Assembly: GCA_905221605.1 (NCBI GenBank) | Contig: CAJNDS010002294.1 | Coordinates: 405,501 to 469,500 of the forward strand | DNA from: Symbiodinium natans | Lineage: Eukaryota > Sar > Dinophyceae > Suessiales > Symbiodiniaceae | Length of the DNA: 64,000 bases | Direction of reading: 5' to 3' | Part shown: one piece after another, positions 24,782 through 38,000 of the stretch | Layout: each line of letters begins with the position of its first letter | How positions within the stretch are numbered: the first letter of the stretch is position 1 | Position numbers and translations under genes: made by a program | The notes under the pieces: model-generated | Database searches by the model: none | What the model saw: only the letters and a program-made list of their open reading frames with translations | What the model was told of the DNA's origin: nothing

Positions 24782-26662
24782 GATACCTTGCAGACTGCTT
24801 CAGTGCAAACTCCCGTGCGCAAGGCAAGGCACGAGCATCCACCAGAGCAGCAAAACTGCAGCATGTGGATTCATCAAGCCGGTGGCTAAGACAGGACTGT
24901 CATTGGCCCTACAGCATCCTGCCTTTGTATCTCATGAGGTTCTGGATCACGAACCCCACGATCTGCATGGAACTGCAGACGTTCGGACAGTTCTCAGGCT
25001 AGTTGGCCATGGCTTTATAGTGTTCAGCCGACCTCTGTGCAGCAAACGTCAGCAAACTGTATGGTACGGTGACTGGACCGTCCCAGTACGCTTGGCTTCG
25101 GTTTTTCTGGCTCAAAGATGTTTTACAGCAACCGTGCTTCTCAGTGAATTTGTGTTGGCAGATGTTGGTAACATTTGTGCCCCCCGGCGCAGCACTTGCG
25201 TGACTAAACCCAGAAAAGCATAGGCACAGCTTTGAGCTCTGACAGCGAAATCGATTTGGCACATGTTACAACTTCAAATGGGATAATATCGAACGATGCG
25301 CTTCCACCAGCCCGGTGCTTGTGCTGGCGGCCGGGCAGAGAGATGGTGCTTCCCTCATTCCGTCATCACAGCGCGGTTGCATGGAGTTGCATGTCGCAAT
25401 CGTGCTTCATTCTTGGTTGGCTGGCACGCAGCCAGTAGAGCTGCAATCCCCATCAGAAGCAAGCTAAGACTTCAGCACAACATGCCGGTCCAAATGAGCT
25501 CCGGAAGTTATGAATGTAATGGAACTATTGCACAAGGCATAGGGTATGTAGGGTCTTGATACCAGAAGCGGCTGAACCTTGTTGTTCATGCTGCTTCTTT
25601 AACAAACCCTAAATCCCAACCTGCCAGCAAGCAGCAGAAATTGGCCGTTGGCCTGGCAGATAGGTTACGCTTGTGGGTCTAGCAGGTCCGAGCCAGAGGC
25701 AAAGCGAAAGGGTATATAAGGAGGGTTCAGGCTTGGGCGACGGCATGTACTGCTGGGCACCTTCCAGATCCTTCCGGCAGAGTCCAAAGCTTCATTTGCA
25801 GAGGTTGTCTTCCCACTCTGAGGTCTTCCGACTTGCCAACCCGCACCAACCTGTCAGCCCGCAGCCCGCGCTCGCAGCAGGTCAATGAGAAATGAGAGAA
25901 GCCAAAATATTGGGTGGAGCAAAGTTGAGCAAAGCCCAAGATTGGGAGGATTGTTCAAGCTTAACACTACGCCCCGTGGCCACGGCAGCGACCAGGCAAG
26001 GTCGCCACTTCCAGCAAAGCTCTGTGGAGGGTGGTAGCACTGGGGTTAGGGGGTGGGGGGGCCAGGGCCGAGAAAGGTCGAAGAGGCTAGGGAACCCTGG
26101 CTCATAACAGGCCGAGCGCTTCGGCGAATTTGCTCTCGGGTGTTTTGAGGGCACCAAAGGATACGAGAGGCCAAGCTTCAAATCCTTCATCACAGGGTAT
26201 CGTTCCTGTCTCATCCACTCCATCGCCCGGCACTGCAAGTCAGTTCTGAGCGCCCTTTGGGAAACTTCCTGACCTGGCCGATTGGCTACGGACAATTGCT
26301 GCAGATGGTGGTCAGCAGCTTTGATGATAGTGGTTGTGGCGATTGGAGCTTGATTTCAGCACGTTGTATTCTCGACTTCAGTGTCTCGAACGCCACTACG
26401 TCAAGCTTGCATCCGCTTCTTGTGGAAGAGTGGTTGTCTGAGGTGCAATATAAGATTCTGGGTCCTGGGATCCAGCCAGCCAGTCAGACACCTGCCTCAG
26501 CCTCAGTGCCTCGGAGCATCGTGTATGCCATGCACGCATACACATGACATCAAAGACCACTGCAGAGTCAGGTTCAGACAGAGCTGCGCATTCACGGCTC
26601 AGATGAGGCACGTTCTGCTGCAAAGCCTCAGCATGTTGTTCCATCAGCAGCTTGGGTCGCAG
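24782..26662. other. No gene recognised
   Basis: Two overlapping + strand frames (24753-25223 and 24556-25002) are open over the same bases, and neither shows a family motif. A candidate exon about 26404-26470 (LVEEWLSEVQYKILGPGI) was noted but not anchored. Confidence 0.3.
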
Positions 26663-26740
26663 GTGTTGGTAGTGCCACTTGTCACCAGCACGAAAGTGAT
26701 CGAGTTGAAGCAGCTCCTGGCGATGAAGCTCCTCGAATCA
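26663..26740 (+). CDS. Candidate exon, possibly ubiquitin-fold-like
   Basis: After a CAG|G acceptor the frame reads VLVVPLVTSTKVIELKQLLA, followed by MKLLES. A beta strand, a turn and then an ELKQLLA helix are the pattern of the first half of ubiquitin-like folds. This is a shape resemblance only. The next exon was not identified. Confidence 0.25.
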
Positions 26741-29482
26741 GGGCGCATGGGTCTTGCAGTGCAAAGAAGGTGTCAGAGGCACTTCAGGATGACTAGCTGA
26801 CTAGCTGACTAGCTGACTAGCTGACTAGCTGACTAGCGACAGGCGACTGCTTCAGAGATGATTGAGACATGCTTGAGGGGATGCCTTTTGGCAGCCGCAG
26901 GCAACTAGGGGTCATGTCGGGATGCCAGCGAAATGCAAGGCTTGGAGTCATTGCAGATGATCTGCAGTTCGTTACGAAAACCGGATGCGCATGGAGGACC
27001 TCTCTCTTCCCTGAAGTGCAACGGTTGGTTGTGCGTCAAGGAAGCTCTTAGTAACTTTTGGGAGGATGCAGATGGATCATGAGGAGGCATGGCCTCATGT
27101 GGCCTCTGTCTTTTCTTGTGCTCACCTATCCAGTCAGCCCCCCTCTGCTTTTGGAATGATCGGCCCCTGCTAGGTGAGAAGGAAGGTGCACGTCAAGGGG
27201 ATTAGGACTTTCAAGCCGGAGAGAACACAGTGCGACGGCTGCTGACAGCAAGTTTCTTCGCAGGTGTGTCGAATATGTCTGCATAGCCAGGTACGAGCAT
27301 CCATTTCTCATTGTTGGAGCTGGTCATATCGGACTCCGGCACGTCCATTGCCTTGTTTAGGGTATTTCGCACCTTAAATGCATGAGCACACAGAGCGACG
27401 CCCGCTCTATACAGTAGCGTTCGTACGTGGGTCTAGGCGTTCAGCGCTGGAATGTCAGGGCCTTTTTCTACTTCAGCACGACCATTCCAACTTTCTCATT
27501 GTCGATCGGAGGAACAAGGCCTGAGAAAAGTGGCCATGCCTCTGTCCACAGTGGCCTTCATGTCAGCGCAGGTCGGCGGAACCTCCTGGATCTCACAGGC
27601 CACACGACAGCGCGCTTTCTTGGGCCTGTCACTGCCTCCAAGTGCGAAGGCGAACAAGACATCCAAGTTACAAACTGAACTTGGCACGTACCACCTGCAA
27701 TACGACGAGCAGAATCCTGTGCCCTTGTTGGAAGCGACTCAGCAAGCTCAACAGCTTCAACCCGCCTGGGACAGGTACCTAAGAACATGGCAACCTGGCC
27801 TTCGCGCGATGAGCTGCTGGAACACTTTGCCCAGGCATGTCAAGCACTGGGCGACTGTGAAATTATTGTACCTGTTTGTCTACTTCTCTACTTCAGCAGC
27901 TTCGCTCTGAGCCAACTTGCAGGTATCATTCGAGTATGGACTCACCCCATACATCCAACTGGAGACGAACGTCTCAAGCTCAGAGACAGGCACTACACGC
28001 ACTCTGCATATCTCCGCGTCTTGAAGATTTGGGGAGGTGTGTTATTTCCATTTATTTTTCTACCAGTGCCGTTTCCATTTCGGTAGCCTACACTGCAAAG
28101 TCTCGCTACAGACAATGATGCTATAAACACGTAACAACGCCTAGCCTCCTCCACAGTTACTGCAGATGGTGCTGAAAGATGGCAAGTCAAGCAAATCAGG
28201 TCAAGGCCATCACCGTGAACGGCAGCAGCTCGGAAAGCGGGCCCTTGGAAGTCACCTTGGAAGCAACACAGCCAAACAGACGCAGCTTACGCCACTTTCT
28301 CACTTTCGCCTGTGCTCGCGGGATCTCGATGGACTGCCGTCCCACTGCTTTCCTGCCAGGAACTATACGGGAGTCCTTCCGCCAGAACCCACGGGGCGCG
28401 GTGCACAAAACTCAGATGCATCATACCAATTCTCGCCTCTGGCCATGCGAGGACCATGTTCCCTTGAGCAAGGTGCATGCGCATGTGTGTGAGGGTGTCC
28501 GTTCGTGCCCAGCCCCCCCTCCCATGCCCCCCCTATTTCCTTCTCTTCTTGGGTAGAAGATGGTAGAGTTCATGATCCCCCTTTGCAGTTTGAACTTTTC
28601 GTCTGAGGTCAGGCAGCTCCAAGTCAGCAGCGTCTTCCTGCAGCTCGATGCGGGTTCTTAGGTTGTCATTGCCCGTTCAGCTGTGGAGTGTAGTCAGTGT
28701 AGTGAGCGTAGTGTCCCTGACCTTTCTGGTGGAAAAGACATCCCAGAGGAAACATCGAGGAGACAACAAGTCATGGAATGGTCGAAAAACAGGTTGAATT
28801 CGTTTCGACAGGGCGAAGGAATGTATCAAGTGCGTTTGCGCACAGAATTGATTGAAAGAGCAACAGTGGCTGGCAACGAGCTCCCCTCATCACTTCGAGT
28901 GTAGATGAGCTCTGACAGTGGGCGCCTTTTGCGTGATCATGCCGACCTCGAGTGGCAAAACCGGCTTCGACTGCAGAACTCCCGCGTGCGGTAGCGACTC
29001 ACCCGCGTTGAGCTGGTTCAACCGCTCATGGAGCGAGCGCATCCACTTAGCCGAGCAAGTCGTGCCGTGGCCTCCTATACGATGGGGTGACTGCGCGCCA
29101 AACAGCATGTGGGGTAACGAGTGGAAGTCTCAAGAAAGGACATCAGCAGACGAAGATCCTGCATATTCGTTTGCCAGTCTCGCCCCTTGGGAAACACCCC
29201 TCTCGCGCCTTGGTGCTTAGGTATCCAGGCAACCTCTCCTTTCCTCGGCAACACGACTACGTTGGGGAGGCCTGATGTGCTCGCATAACACACACGGGCT
29301 ATGGCAGTCATGCTGTGTCGAGACAGAGAGGATCTTTTCGGTGGCATGATTGAGCCATCACCTCAACAGCTTCATATCAGCTTCACAGCAGCTTCTTGCC
29401 AGTGACTGAGAAGTAGATCAAGTTGCGCAAGTCTTGTCGTAACCCGAGGTATGCAATGTTCGATACCATTGACTACAATCAG
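26741..29482. other. No gene anchored; candidate exons only
   Basis: Candidate + strand starts are at 27787 (ATWPSRDELLEHFAQACQAL) and 28179 (MASQANQVKAITVNGSSSES), and another frame is open at 28683-28904. None joins into a model. The FAD-binding N-terminal exons of the flavin-monooxygenase-like gene that begins by 29483 should lie here but were not found. Confidence 0.3.
26791..26837. repeat. GACTAGCT octamer tandem repeat
   Basis: Almost six perfect copies of GACTAGCT in a row. The in-frame TAG and TGA in the unit close any reading frame crossing it. Confidence 0.95.
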
Positions 29483-30662
29483 GCAAGAAAAGAGGCTGAT
29501 GCCCGTTCACCCATGGCCACGGGTCCTGCACCTTGCTGAGGCAGTGCGCGGCAAGGATGTCATGATTGCTGGGCATGGAGCTTTTGGTGTGGAGAACGTG
29601 GCTTGGCGCCTTTTTTTCGACTGAGCATCCTGAGCTGCTCATGATCGGTGCTATCGTTTTCGAGTAGACATTTGAGTTGCTTCTTGCTTGCCCAGATTCG
29701 GACCTGTTGTGAATTCTCTGCGAGACGGATCTACATGGTTTGCCGCAGGACCGCACTCTGGTACTAATTGCTCAGGAGTGGTCTCTCAAGAGTAGATGTC
29801 CCAACAACAATGAGCAACCCATTAAACACGGGTTGAAGGAAGTTGAATGTTGAAACGTGTTTATTCCAGCTCAGCCACCATGAACTGTTCAGAGCGACAC
29901 ATTACTGTGCCGACCGCTGTAAACTGTTTGTGTTTTGTGCAGGACGAATCTCTCCTGTCCACGCATCAGCTCTTGGCAGCCTGCATGCATGTTGAGCAGG
30001 AGCAGCTTCAGCTATGTTACGTTCTTCTAGGACGCCTAACTCACTGTCGAACTTACAGATGCATTTTTTAGAGCAGGTTATGTTGCATTGGTGACATGGA
30101 CATCCATTCGGAAGACTGTCCAGAGGTTCTGCAACCAGTCCGACCCCCCAGTCCCCGGTCGCAGCCTCAAGCATGAAAAAAGTGAATATTGTCCTCTCGA
30201 ACGTGCGAGTCAGAGTGATGAGCTTTCGGCCACTTAGCCTCCCTCTTCATTGAAAGCATGGAGCCAGCTTACAAGCCGGGGCCCTAGGAGCTGACAGGCT
30301 CTTGGAGAAAGACCTGCAAAGTGTCGCGCGGGTGCTTGCTGCCTCGGTACAGGCTAATCGGATTCGACCCTTGGCAGAGAGCCTAGATGAAAGCTGTTCA
30401 AGCTACCACCTCGATTGCTTCGAAACAATGATCGGCTCATCAATTGCATCGACTGGACAGGTCATATCACTCTGTCACCACGAATACTGCCAGAACGAAC
30501 GCGCAAATAAACCAAAAGGCTGGGGACTCGATGGCAACAGCTTGACTCGTGGTAGTTGCAGTGTCGCCATGCCTGAGCAGCTGCAAAAAGGCTCGATTCG
30601 GCATCGGGGATGTGTACTTCCTAGCCCTGAGCATGGGCAAATGCGAAGTCATCGTCGATGAG
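29483..30662 (+). CDS. Flavin-containing monooxygenase-like protein, internal exons
   Basis: Three exons carry blocks typical of FMO-like NAD(P)/FAD enzymes. Exon 29483-29597 has KDVMIAGHGAFGVEN, a Rossmann dinucleotide-binding turn, ending at a GT donor. Exon 29696-29748 continues in phase as IRTCCEFSARRIYMVCRR, the strand and arginine cluster after that turn, up to a GA donor. Exon 30591-30662 reads ARFGIGDVYFLALSMGKCEV and VDEV, a C-terminal block. Family members oxidise soft nucleophiles with NADPH and O2. The N-terminal FAD-binding exons and everything between 29748 and 30591 are unassigned, so substrate and completeness are unknown. The gene could equally be a degraded copy. Confidence 0.6.
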
Positions 30663-30931
30663 GTTCGCAGCTGGGGGATCCTAAGTTTCCCAGCATCTTA
30701 AAATCGAGACGTCTTGAAACCCTCAGCAGTTCTAAGCCGTAAAGCGCAGGTGAAGCGGCTCTCAGCAGGGCGTGTCCACCTCCAGTCCGGAAGAGATCTG
30801 TCTGTGCGCAGCCCAAGCCCTGCATGGCACCGAATCCCATGAGCTGATTTTTTTATGTGATATATTCTATATGTTATCTTATATACTATATATTACACTG
30901 TATACTATAGATGCTACATTATATCTTATTT

Positions 30932-31910
30932 CAGGGCTGCGCCCAGGGGCGGGCAGCGCAGGCAGAAGCTCGAGAAGAGTTGTTCTGCAAAGCGGGAAGG
31001 GGCGCGCCAGCCGCCCGCCTCGGCCCGCCCCCGCCCGCCCCCCGCCCGGCCACCCAGCACCCGCCCCCACCCGCCCGCCCCAGCCCGCCCCCGCCCGCCC
31101 TCTGTAGGCTTTCATAGTCGGAACGCACGGGCTTGGCGACAGCGGGAAAGCTGTGCACGCGCGTGCTCCAAGGCCGGAGCAGCTTTGCCCGATTTAATGG
31201 CTGCCGCCAGTGCCACAGATCGTGCCCGGCGCCTAAGGGACGACGACCCCCCAAAAGAAACTGGTATACAAGCCCCCGAATCCAAAGCAAAGCCCGCTCC
31301 ATTCCATCCTTGCCTCCGTCCATCTCATCTTTGACGCGTCTTCATCGTGGCCATTTCCGGTAGCTGCCCGGACCGGCAATGCCTGATTTACGGGGCCAAC
31401 CCTCCATTTCTCGACCGGATGAGTGGAGGGGGTGGAGGTGGTGGTGGAAAGGAGAGAGGTGGGCATGCATTGGAGCTCTCTCAAAGTTCTGAATGCTGAG
31501 GGTGTGGAGAGAGTGGAGAGGAGGGGAGGGTGGAGAGAGGGGAGGGGGTGGAGGGGGTGGAGAGAGCAGAGAGAGTTGGGCATGCATTGGAGCGCTCTAA
31601 ACATACTGGGTGCTGAATTGGGGGTGAAGGAGGCGGAGGGGTGGAGGGGGTGAGAGGGTGGAGAGGGAGAGGGTGGAGGGGGTGGAGGAAGGGGGGGGTG
31701 GAGAGAGTGGGGAGGGCATGTTTTGGAGCACTCCGAAAATAGTGTATTAGGGGGTGGAAGGGGGTGGAGAGGGTGGAGGGGGTGGAGAGGTACTGAGGGT
31801 GGGAGGGGGGAAAAAGAGTGTTGGGCAAAGTGTAGGCTAGCTTACACGGACAGAGGAAGACTTCACGGACGCCAACCCCTTGTGGGGGGGGGGTCGGCGG
31901 ACGGATATTT
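30932..31910 (+). repeat. Composite repeat, copy 1 (blocks A-B-C)
   Basis: Block A (GGGCTGCGCCCAGGGGCGGG and following bases, 30936-30975) lies after an AT-rich tract. Block B (GATTTAATGGCTGCCGCCAG) is at about 31192. Block C (CTTCACGGACGCC, then GGGTCGGCGGAC) is at about 31858-31905 and is followed by AT-rich bases. Between B and C lies a GGAGAGGGTGGA-type purine minisatellite (about 31420-31810). The same three blocks occur in the same order and orientation at 60873-62590, there with different internal minisatellites. Confidence 0.7.
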
Positions 31911-33817
31911 AATATGCACAGACATCAGGTTCGTTGAAGTTTTTGGAGGTACAGACAATCCTGAAAGTGTTTGGTTTCGTCGGAGACCAGGAGGCAGTGA
32001 AAGGGGCTTTGCACCCGCATGGGCAACAGGCGCAAAGTTTGCCCGTTTCTTTTCCAGCGCAGGTTGACCGCCTTCTGAAAGTCAAGAGCATGTACGGCTA
32101 TTGGGTGGAGCCCTCAGCAGGATGCCGGCTGCCTTCGTTGATGAGAACTCAAAGCTGAAGCATCCAAGAATGCATGGAAGCATCGAGCTTACCAGAGGGA
32201 GATTCAAGTTGCAACTCTTCAGAGCTGTCGCGGAAGATCCTGCCAGGAATTCCAATTGCAGTGCCGTGGCTCTGTTTGGATGCAGGTCCCTTCAAGATAA
32301 GAAGAATGGGTGCGTCATTGCGTCATCTGAACCCCATGGTTAGTGCGTAATGACCGAATGTCGCGGGTCTCATGTCGTAATTCAGAAGCTGCACACACGG
32401 GTTGCAGTGCTTTCCTGAAAACTCGCGGAGCCATGCCCGAGCGCTCGTTCTTAGCGCTCTCACGCAGGAGGAGGTACTTGGATGATACTTGGGAGTTTCA
32501 AGTTGCACCGCTCCGAGGCGGATACGGACAATCGTCGGTTCACTGCAAGCGAAAATCCAGGTGTGCGGCACTTAGCTTCATGCTCGGAAGATGACAGCAT
32601 ATGACAGCGATAATTCACCCAGCACACTCACAGTATCAGTCCATGCCCGCTGCAATCAACTGCCCAACTTACACGTACTCTTGCCTCCCCACACCCAAAA
32701 ATCTGGTTGCACAGCAGCGTCTGAAAATGGCTGAGACACACCCAGGTCTATGCAAGCAATTTCGGTGGCACCAGCCTGTCTCCAGGCCATGACCTCAGAC
32801 CCGCAAAAGGCATGGGTTAAGTCGCATCTTCTTGTGAAAAATCAAGTCACACCTTCGAATCACTGGGGAAGCCTGCTGACGGTCATACCCGCAAAAGGCT
32901 CCCGCAACTACGAGTTTAAATCCAGCTGGATTCACAACTTGTTGACCACCGGGTATAGTTGCGGGCTGACTCCAAATGATGATATTTTGACACTGAGCCA
33001 GCGAACGGTTGGGGATTCGCATCTAATCGCATGCCGAACACCGGTTCCCCGAATCAGAAGCAGCATCATCATCCTTGCTATGACTTCAACCCTGCCAGTA
33101 CTTGCGGGGAACCTGGTCTTGTATACCTTCAAGTTTTAAGCTGCGTGCGCGAGAAGCATTGCGATCGATGGGTTTGGCATCAAAACCACTGTTGGTGAAC
33201 TGACTTCGCACGCATGTGGTGCGACTGGGAGCTGTAGCTCTCCAGTAGACTCAGAATGAGCTCAGGTGCAATCTTCTTTGTACTAAGCGCCGGGCCAGCA
33301 GAATTGCTGTTGGCATGAGCAGCAGATTCGCTCAACGTCTAGCATCTCGCTGCTGTGTCCATATGGCAGGCAAGCCATCTCATGTGGTTTCCCAAGGACT
33401 GGCTTGGACCTTAACATTGTATTGATACGCTTGGCCCCCTGCGTAAACATGATGCTGCCGTGTTGTGTAGGGGACACCCGATTCGATTGGAAGCTAGCTA
33501 CAGGCGCAGACTTGTTGACTCCGGTCAGCTGCCTACGAACAAGCGGGATGATTCCATTTCTAGGCCGGGCAGCCTGACTCACTGTGAGACGACTGCCGCG
33601 CCTGAAACTAGTACTTGTATATAACGATTACCAGCCGCTGTGGCGCAGGCCAGCATACGTGCTGGATGCCAAGACAGCCCTGCCTGGGTCCCGGCAGCTC
33701 TTGGTTGAAGTTGAACTACCGAAGCTGCATCTGGAACTCAGGCCGATCAGTTTCGTTGTTTCGTCGATGTGTCCAGGAATAGGCCTCGAGACGAGTCACA
33801 GGGTGTGCATGTGTGTG

Positions 33818-33840
33818 CATTGTGTGTGTGTGTGTGTGTG

Positions 33841-33871
<31 letters not shown>
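33818..33871. repeat. GT then GTCT microsatellite
   Basis: A run of GT dinucleotides passes directly into TCTG tetranucleotides. The overlapping long + strand frame is largely this repeat. Confidence 0.95.
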
Positions 33872-33872
<1 letters not shown>

Positions 33873-35098
33873 GGTGGTTTGCTGGGTTGCTTGCACCCGG
33901 GCAGGCGAGGCCGCCATGCATCATGGCGCACTTAAGCACTTGGGTTCGCATTAAGATAGCAGTTCCGAAAGGCAAGTACGCAGCAGAGACTTGCACAGAG
34001 TACGAGTACGAGTTCTTACAGTGGTCCTACAGAGTAGTTGCAAAGTCTACAGAGTCTGCAGCCCAAGTTGTGTCCGTTGGCCCCCAAAAAGATGCACTGA
34101 GGAAGCGGAAGCAGCTCGAATGTCATCCTCCGGAGCGCTTTCTGGAGGCGCGAGAAGTCCACAAAAAACCATCCAACAAATGCCACCCCCCAGCAATGAA
34201 TCTGCTCTGCCATGTGACCCAGGAGTGCCGAAATGAATGGGATGAGCCCCTCAGAGTGACAATGAGTGACATATGACTAAGCTCTAGGCCATTGTCAGAC
34301 CGTGTTGTGCCTCAACGATGTTCCCCTAAGGTACGCGAACAAGTGGAAGTCAGAGGACCCATCTTTGAACGATCCTCCGGCTTATCCTTACACGCTCAAA
34401 ATTGTGCGGCTCCAAGCGTCTCCTTTACCAGCTGTCTCATCTGCATTCGCGTCAACAAGCTACAAGCTACACTACCATGCCAATGTATTACCCATTGCCC
34501 GCGTGCCCCAGTTCTGCCGTCTGGCTTTTCAGGTAAAAGGGCTTCTGGCGAAACACGCTGCCCTCATCACTGATCAGCCAATGCGCTGACAGGATTGTTT
34601 CTTGCCGTGAGTGGCGTCGATTGACTTGGTTCGAAGGGAGAAAGAGAGCCTTGAACCTTGAGAACGACTCGGTACTCAGACGTCATCGGTGCAGCCATGC
34701 TTTGGACTCTTCAGAGCTCATGCTTCATTCAGGATTGTGAAACAGCACTTTGCCAGGCCGTTACTGACCTCTTTGAGGCAGGAACTCGGCCATGCTTCAC
34801 AAGCTGGACAGGCGGGCAGCGCACTGGCAAATGATCTCATGGGCTCACTCTCAGAGTCTTCAGGTGCTGGGCTGCGTGGTTAAATGGCGCCTGGCTTTCG
34901 GACTTGCCAAAGCTCGCAAGGCACCGGGCTCTGCAGAACGGGAATGATCTGGTTCAGAGCATCCCAGAAGTGGAGAAGCTTCACTTGGCAGCTGCTTGGC
35001 AGACTCAGGCTGCTCCAGGTGAGCTGGTCCGGCGCTTACAGAACTTAAGACGAAGCGGACAGCGTTCAATCTGGAGTTGCAGCAAGAGTTTGCACAAG

Positions 35099-38000
35099 GA
35101 AGCAGACGACGATCTAGAAGAGGTGGATGCTCATGTTCGCATGCAGCAGATTCGATAACATCCTTTGAGACATGTTCTGCTGCGCAATAGTGTCAACATT
35201 GGCTTCAACCTGAACTGGTGTTTGCAGTTTTCCTTCTCTGAAAAAGAACAGTGACCAGTGGCGAGAAGGGACGTGACATCTTGTTTCAAATGTTTGCCAA
35301 AGCAGGACCAGGGCGCGGACCACGATGACGAGGAAGAGGCAACATCTGTGCCCAAAGTGGCCAGTACTTGTGCATGCGCCATCATACGGCCATGTTCCTG
35401 CAATTTGGGCAGTGTTTCGGTTGTACTGAAGTTTGACCAGAAGGGTCGCGGGTCAACAGTAGGGCCGACGCATGCAAGTTGGTGATAGTTCGGCTCACTA
35501 TTTCTGACTTCTCGCAAATCCATCCGTGAAGTCCATGCCTGAAAGCATTGGTTGACACACTTTCCACCTTGGGCATTGAGGCGGCGCCGCCTCATCCTGC
35601 GTCACCAAACGAAGAAAGTGAGACTGACGATGAATGAGCTGAGCAAGATTCGACACACATTGATCCCTGTCTCGTGGTTTCATGTTCAGGTTTGTGGTGC
35701 ATCACATTGTGCCACTGTGCAGTATCTCGTCTGGTCATGCTCAAATTGAGTATGGCCATGCGCTATCGTTAACGAAGCCACCAATTGCGCGGCCTTGGCC
35801 ATGATCAATGTGCATCGAATCGCAGTGTGTCTCTGAGATTCGACCAGGTGCTTCACGAAGCTACAAAGCTACAAACCCCGCTTTTGTCATCTGCATTACC
35901 GGCGTGTCATCTCAGTTACCAAGCAGCTTTGTGTTCTCTGTTCTGCCCTTCGCAGGAGAGAGGCGATGAGGACGATGACGACTCAGCCCCAGTCCGATTG
36001 AAAGTGCACGTATTCCAGATTTAGCTTAATGCATCTCAAAGGCGGCTTTCACTCACAGTTTGAGAACTGCCACTTCAAGAGAGTAACTGATTGGTTCTGG
36101 ACGTGTTTGCCGTCTGAGTGCACGTAAGCCATCGTAAGCCAACCAGGACGGTGGTGGGCACGAAGGAGGAGGCGCTTGGGGTGCCCAGTGGACTGCAAGG
36201 AAGGCCCGGGATTTCAGAGACCCAGAGCAGAGACCCGGAGCTGTGTGGTTCCTTGGAGCGACATGAGAGAATGCCTACACTTGTGCGAGAGCAAAAGGCG
36301 GCAGCATCATCCTTGGACAACATGTCCCAGATGAGTCTCGTCTGCAAAAATATAGCACAGGGCACAGGGCGCCGAGCACTGCCCACTTCGCAGGTTCAGG
36401 GGGAACATTCTGGAGGCTGCGCGAGCGGTACGTGTACATGGAGTACATGGCCTGCACAGCGCCGATTTTTCTTGGAGCGGCCAGGTGATCCTGCCACTGA
36501 TTCAGCGAAAGCTGGAGGATCAGAATTGGGAGGTTCCAGCTTTAGAACTTCAGTCTTGTTCTGGCCACTAGTCATCATTAGTCATCATTCATCATGCGAC
36601 TTCATGGGGCTACTTATCAGGTTCAGGAGTCTGGCGTGCTGGCTTTGGGGGCAATTGCCTTCGGCTGCATGGTGCGACCACGCCGTATTGCACCCTGCTG
36701 CTGCTACGCTACAAACATCATGGGGCTTCGGCGGCACGTACTGACAGGAAGGGCTGATGCAGTACATGCCCAAGGCCAGAGACCTCGTTAAGTGACATGT
36801 TCAGATATTCGGCCTGCTGAGCGAGCGGACATGACAATCAGCAATCTGCAGGTCATGGAACATCTGCTCAAGTGTGGAGCTGAGTCAGCAGTCCTGTGAG
36901 ATCTACGCACATGTGTCCAGAAGTGACATCGACGCATTGTGAGACACTGGCCGACCCTTAGGCTCAGCCAAGCTCCGAAGCCACTGCTGAGAAGCATCTC
37001 GTGTTGGACTGACGTATGAGACTCGTAGAGTTGACAGAGAGTGAAACAGTCAGGGCTGCGAGTGTCATTGGAAGAAGTCAAGGGAGGGGGCCAAGCCAGA
37101 GACAGAGAGGAGAGCCGTGCATATTGAGATGTGAAGCTGTTTGCGTCCCCGATGTGCGTGTGCTTGCTATTCCTGTTCCCTTTTGATGGAGCCCTGCTCC
37201 CCAACTTAGCGCTTCGAGCTGCTTTGGGTTATTTAGCAGTATATAAGGGGAAAGTTGAGAATTAGAGCCTAGACCAATTAAATTTGTGCCTCAGAGTGAG
37301 ATGCGGAATCTCTCGACAGCCTTGTCGGCATTCCAATAACCTGCCATGAGACCGCTGATATAACACTTACAAAGAGGAACCAACAAATGTAATTGTTTTG
37401 CAATAGCACTGCTTCGGGAAGCCTGTTCGTCAGTCCGACACTGCAGTAGTGCGACCCGGCTTGACGCAGGACAATAGCACGCTTCTCTCACTGGATATGC
37501 AACGAGCACGTGAATCCGCAGTCACAGCAGGCGGGGATTGTCCAAGAGAAGCTGTAGTTTCTTGATCTAAGCAGGCAGTCGCCTCCAACTGTAAAGAAGC
37601 GGCTTCGTGCTGCAGGTTCTCAGATCGGTGCTGCAGCAGCTGCTTCTCAGAGTTCTCGACAAGAACAAGCGGGTTCAGGAGGCGTAAACCCGCGATAGTC
37701 CATGTGTATCAAGGCAGTTCATGAAACAGGGCACTGCGGTGGCAGCTTGAGCTGGTCCTGAGGCTGCATGCAGTGCTTTTGCCACTCTGGAAGAAACGGC
37801 CGTCTTGGCCCGCTTGACAACCGACATGACTGTGTATCTTGAAAGTTCCCTGCTTGACGAGTTCATCTGCATCCCATCTCTAGACAAAACATGCCATGCA
37901 AGGCACGGCACCTGCTTGTGCCATACCTGGACGATATTGCCGTTTGCTTATTCGGACCAGTGCCAGACGTGCCCTCATCCAAGTCCTTTGCTCCTAAAGG

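Larger units (their letters stand above)
30663..35098. other. Composite repeat plus unanchored candidate exons
   Basis: Beyond the composite repeat (30932-31910), several + strand stretches look coding but were not joined. They are 32101-32335 (RMPAAFVDENSKLKHPRM), about 33641-33735 (ALPGSRQLLVEVELPKLHLE), 33935-34040 (RIKIAVPKGKYAAETC) and 34340-34415 (ANKWKSEDPSLNDPPAYPYT). They could be missing exons of the monooxygenase-like gene, of the transportin N-terminus or of another gene. Confidence 0.3.

Noticed and set aside
37903-37938. YLDDI motif suggesting a reverse transcriptase active site (also at about 42513-42530)
   Set aside because: Both lie in phase within transportin exons and match HEAT-repeat segments of that family. 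No other RT motifs are nearby.
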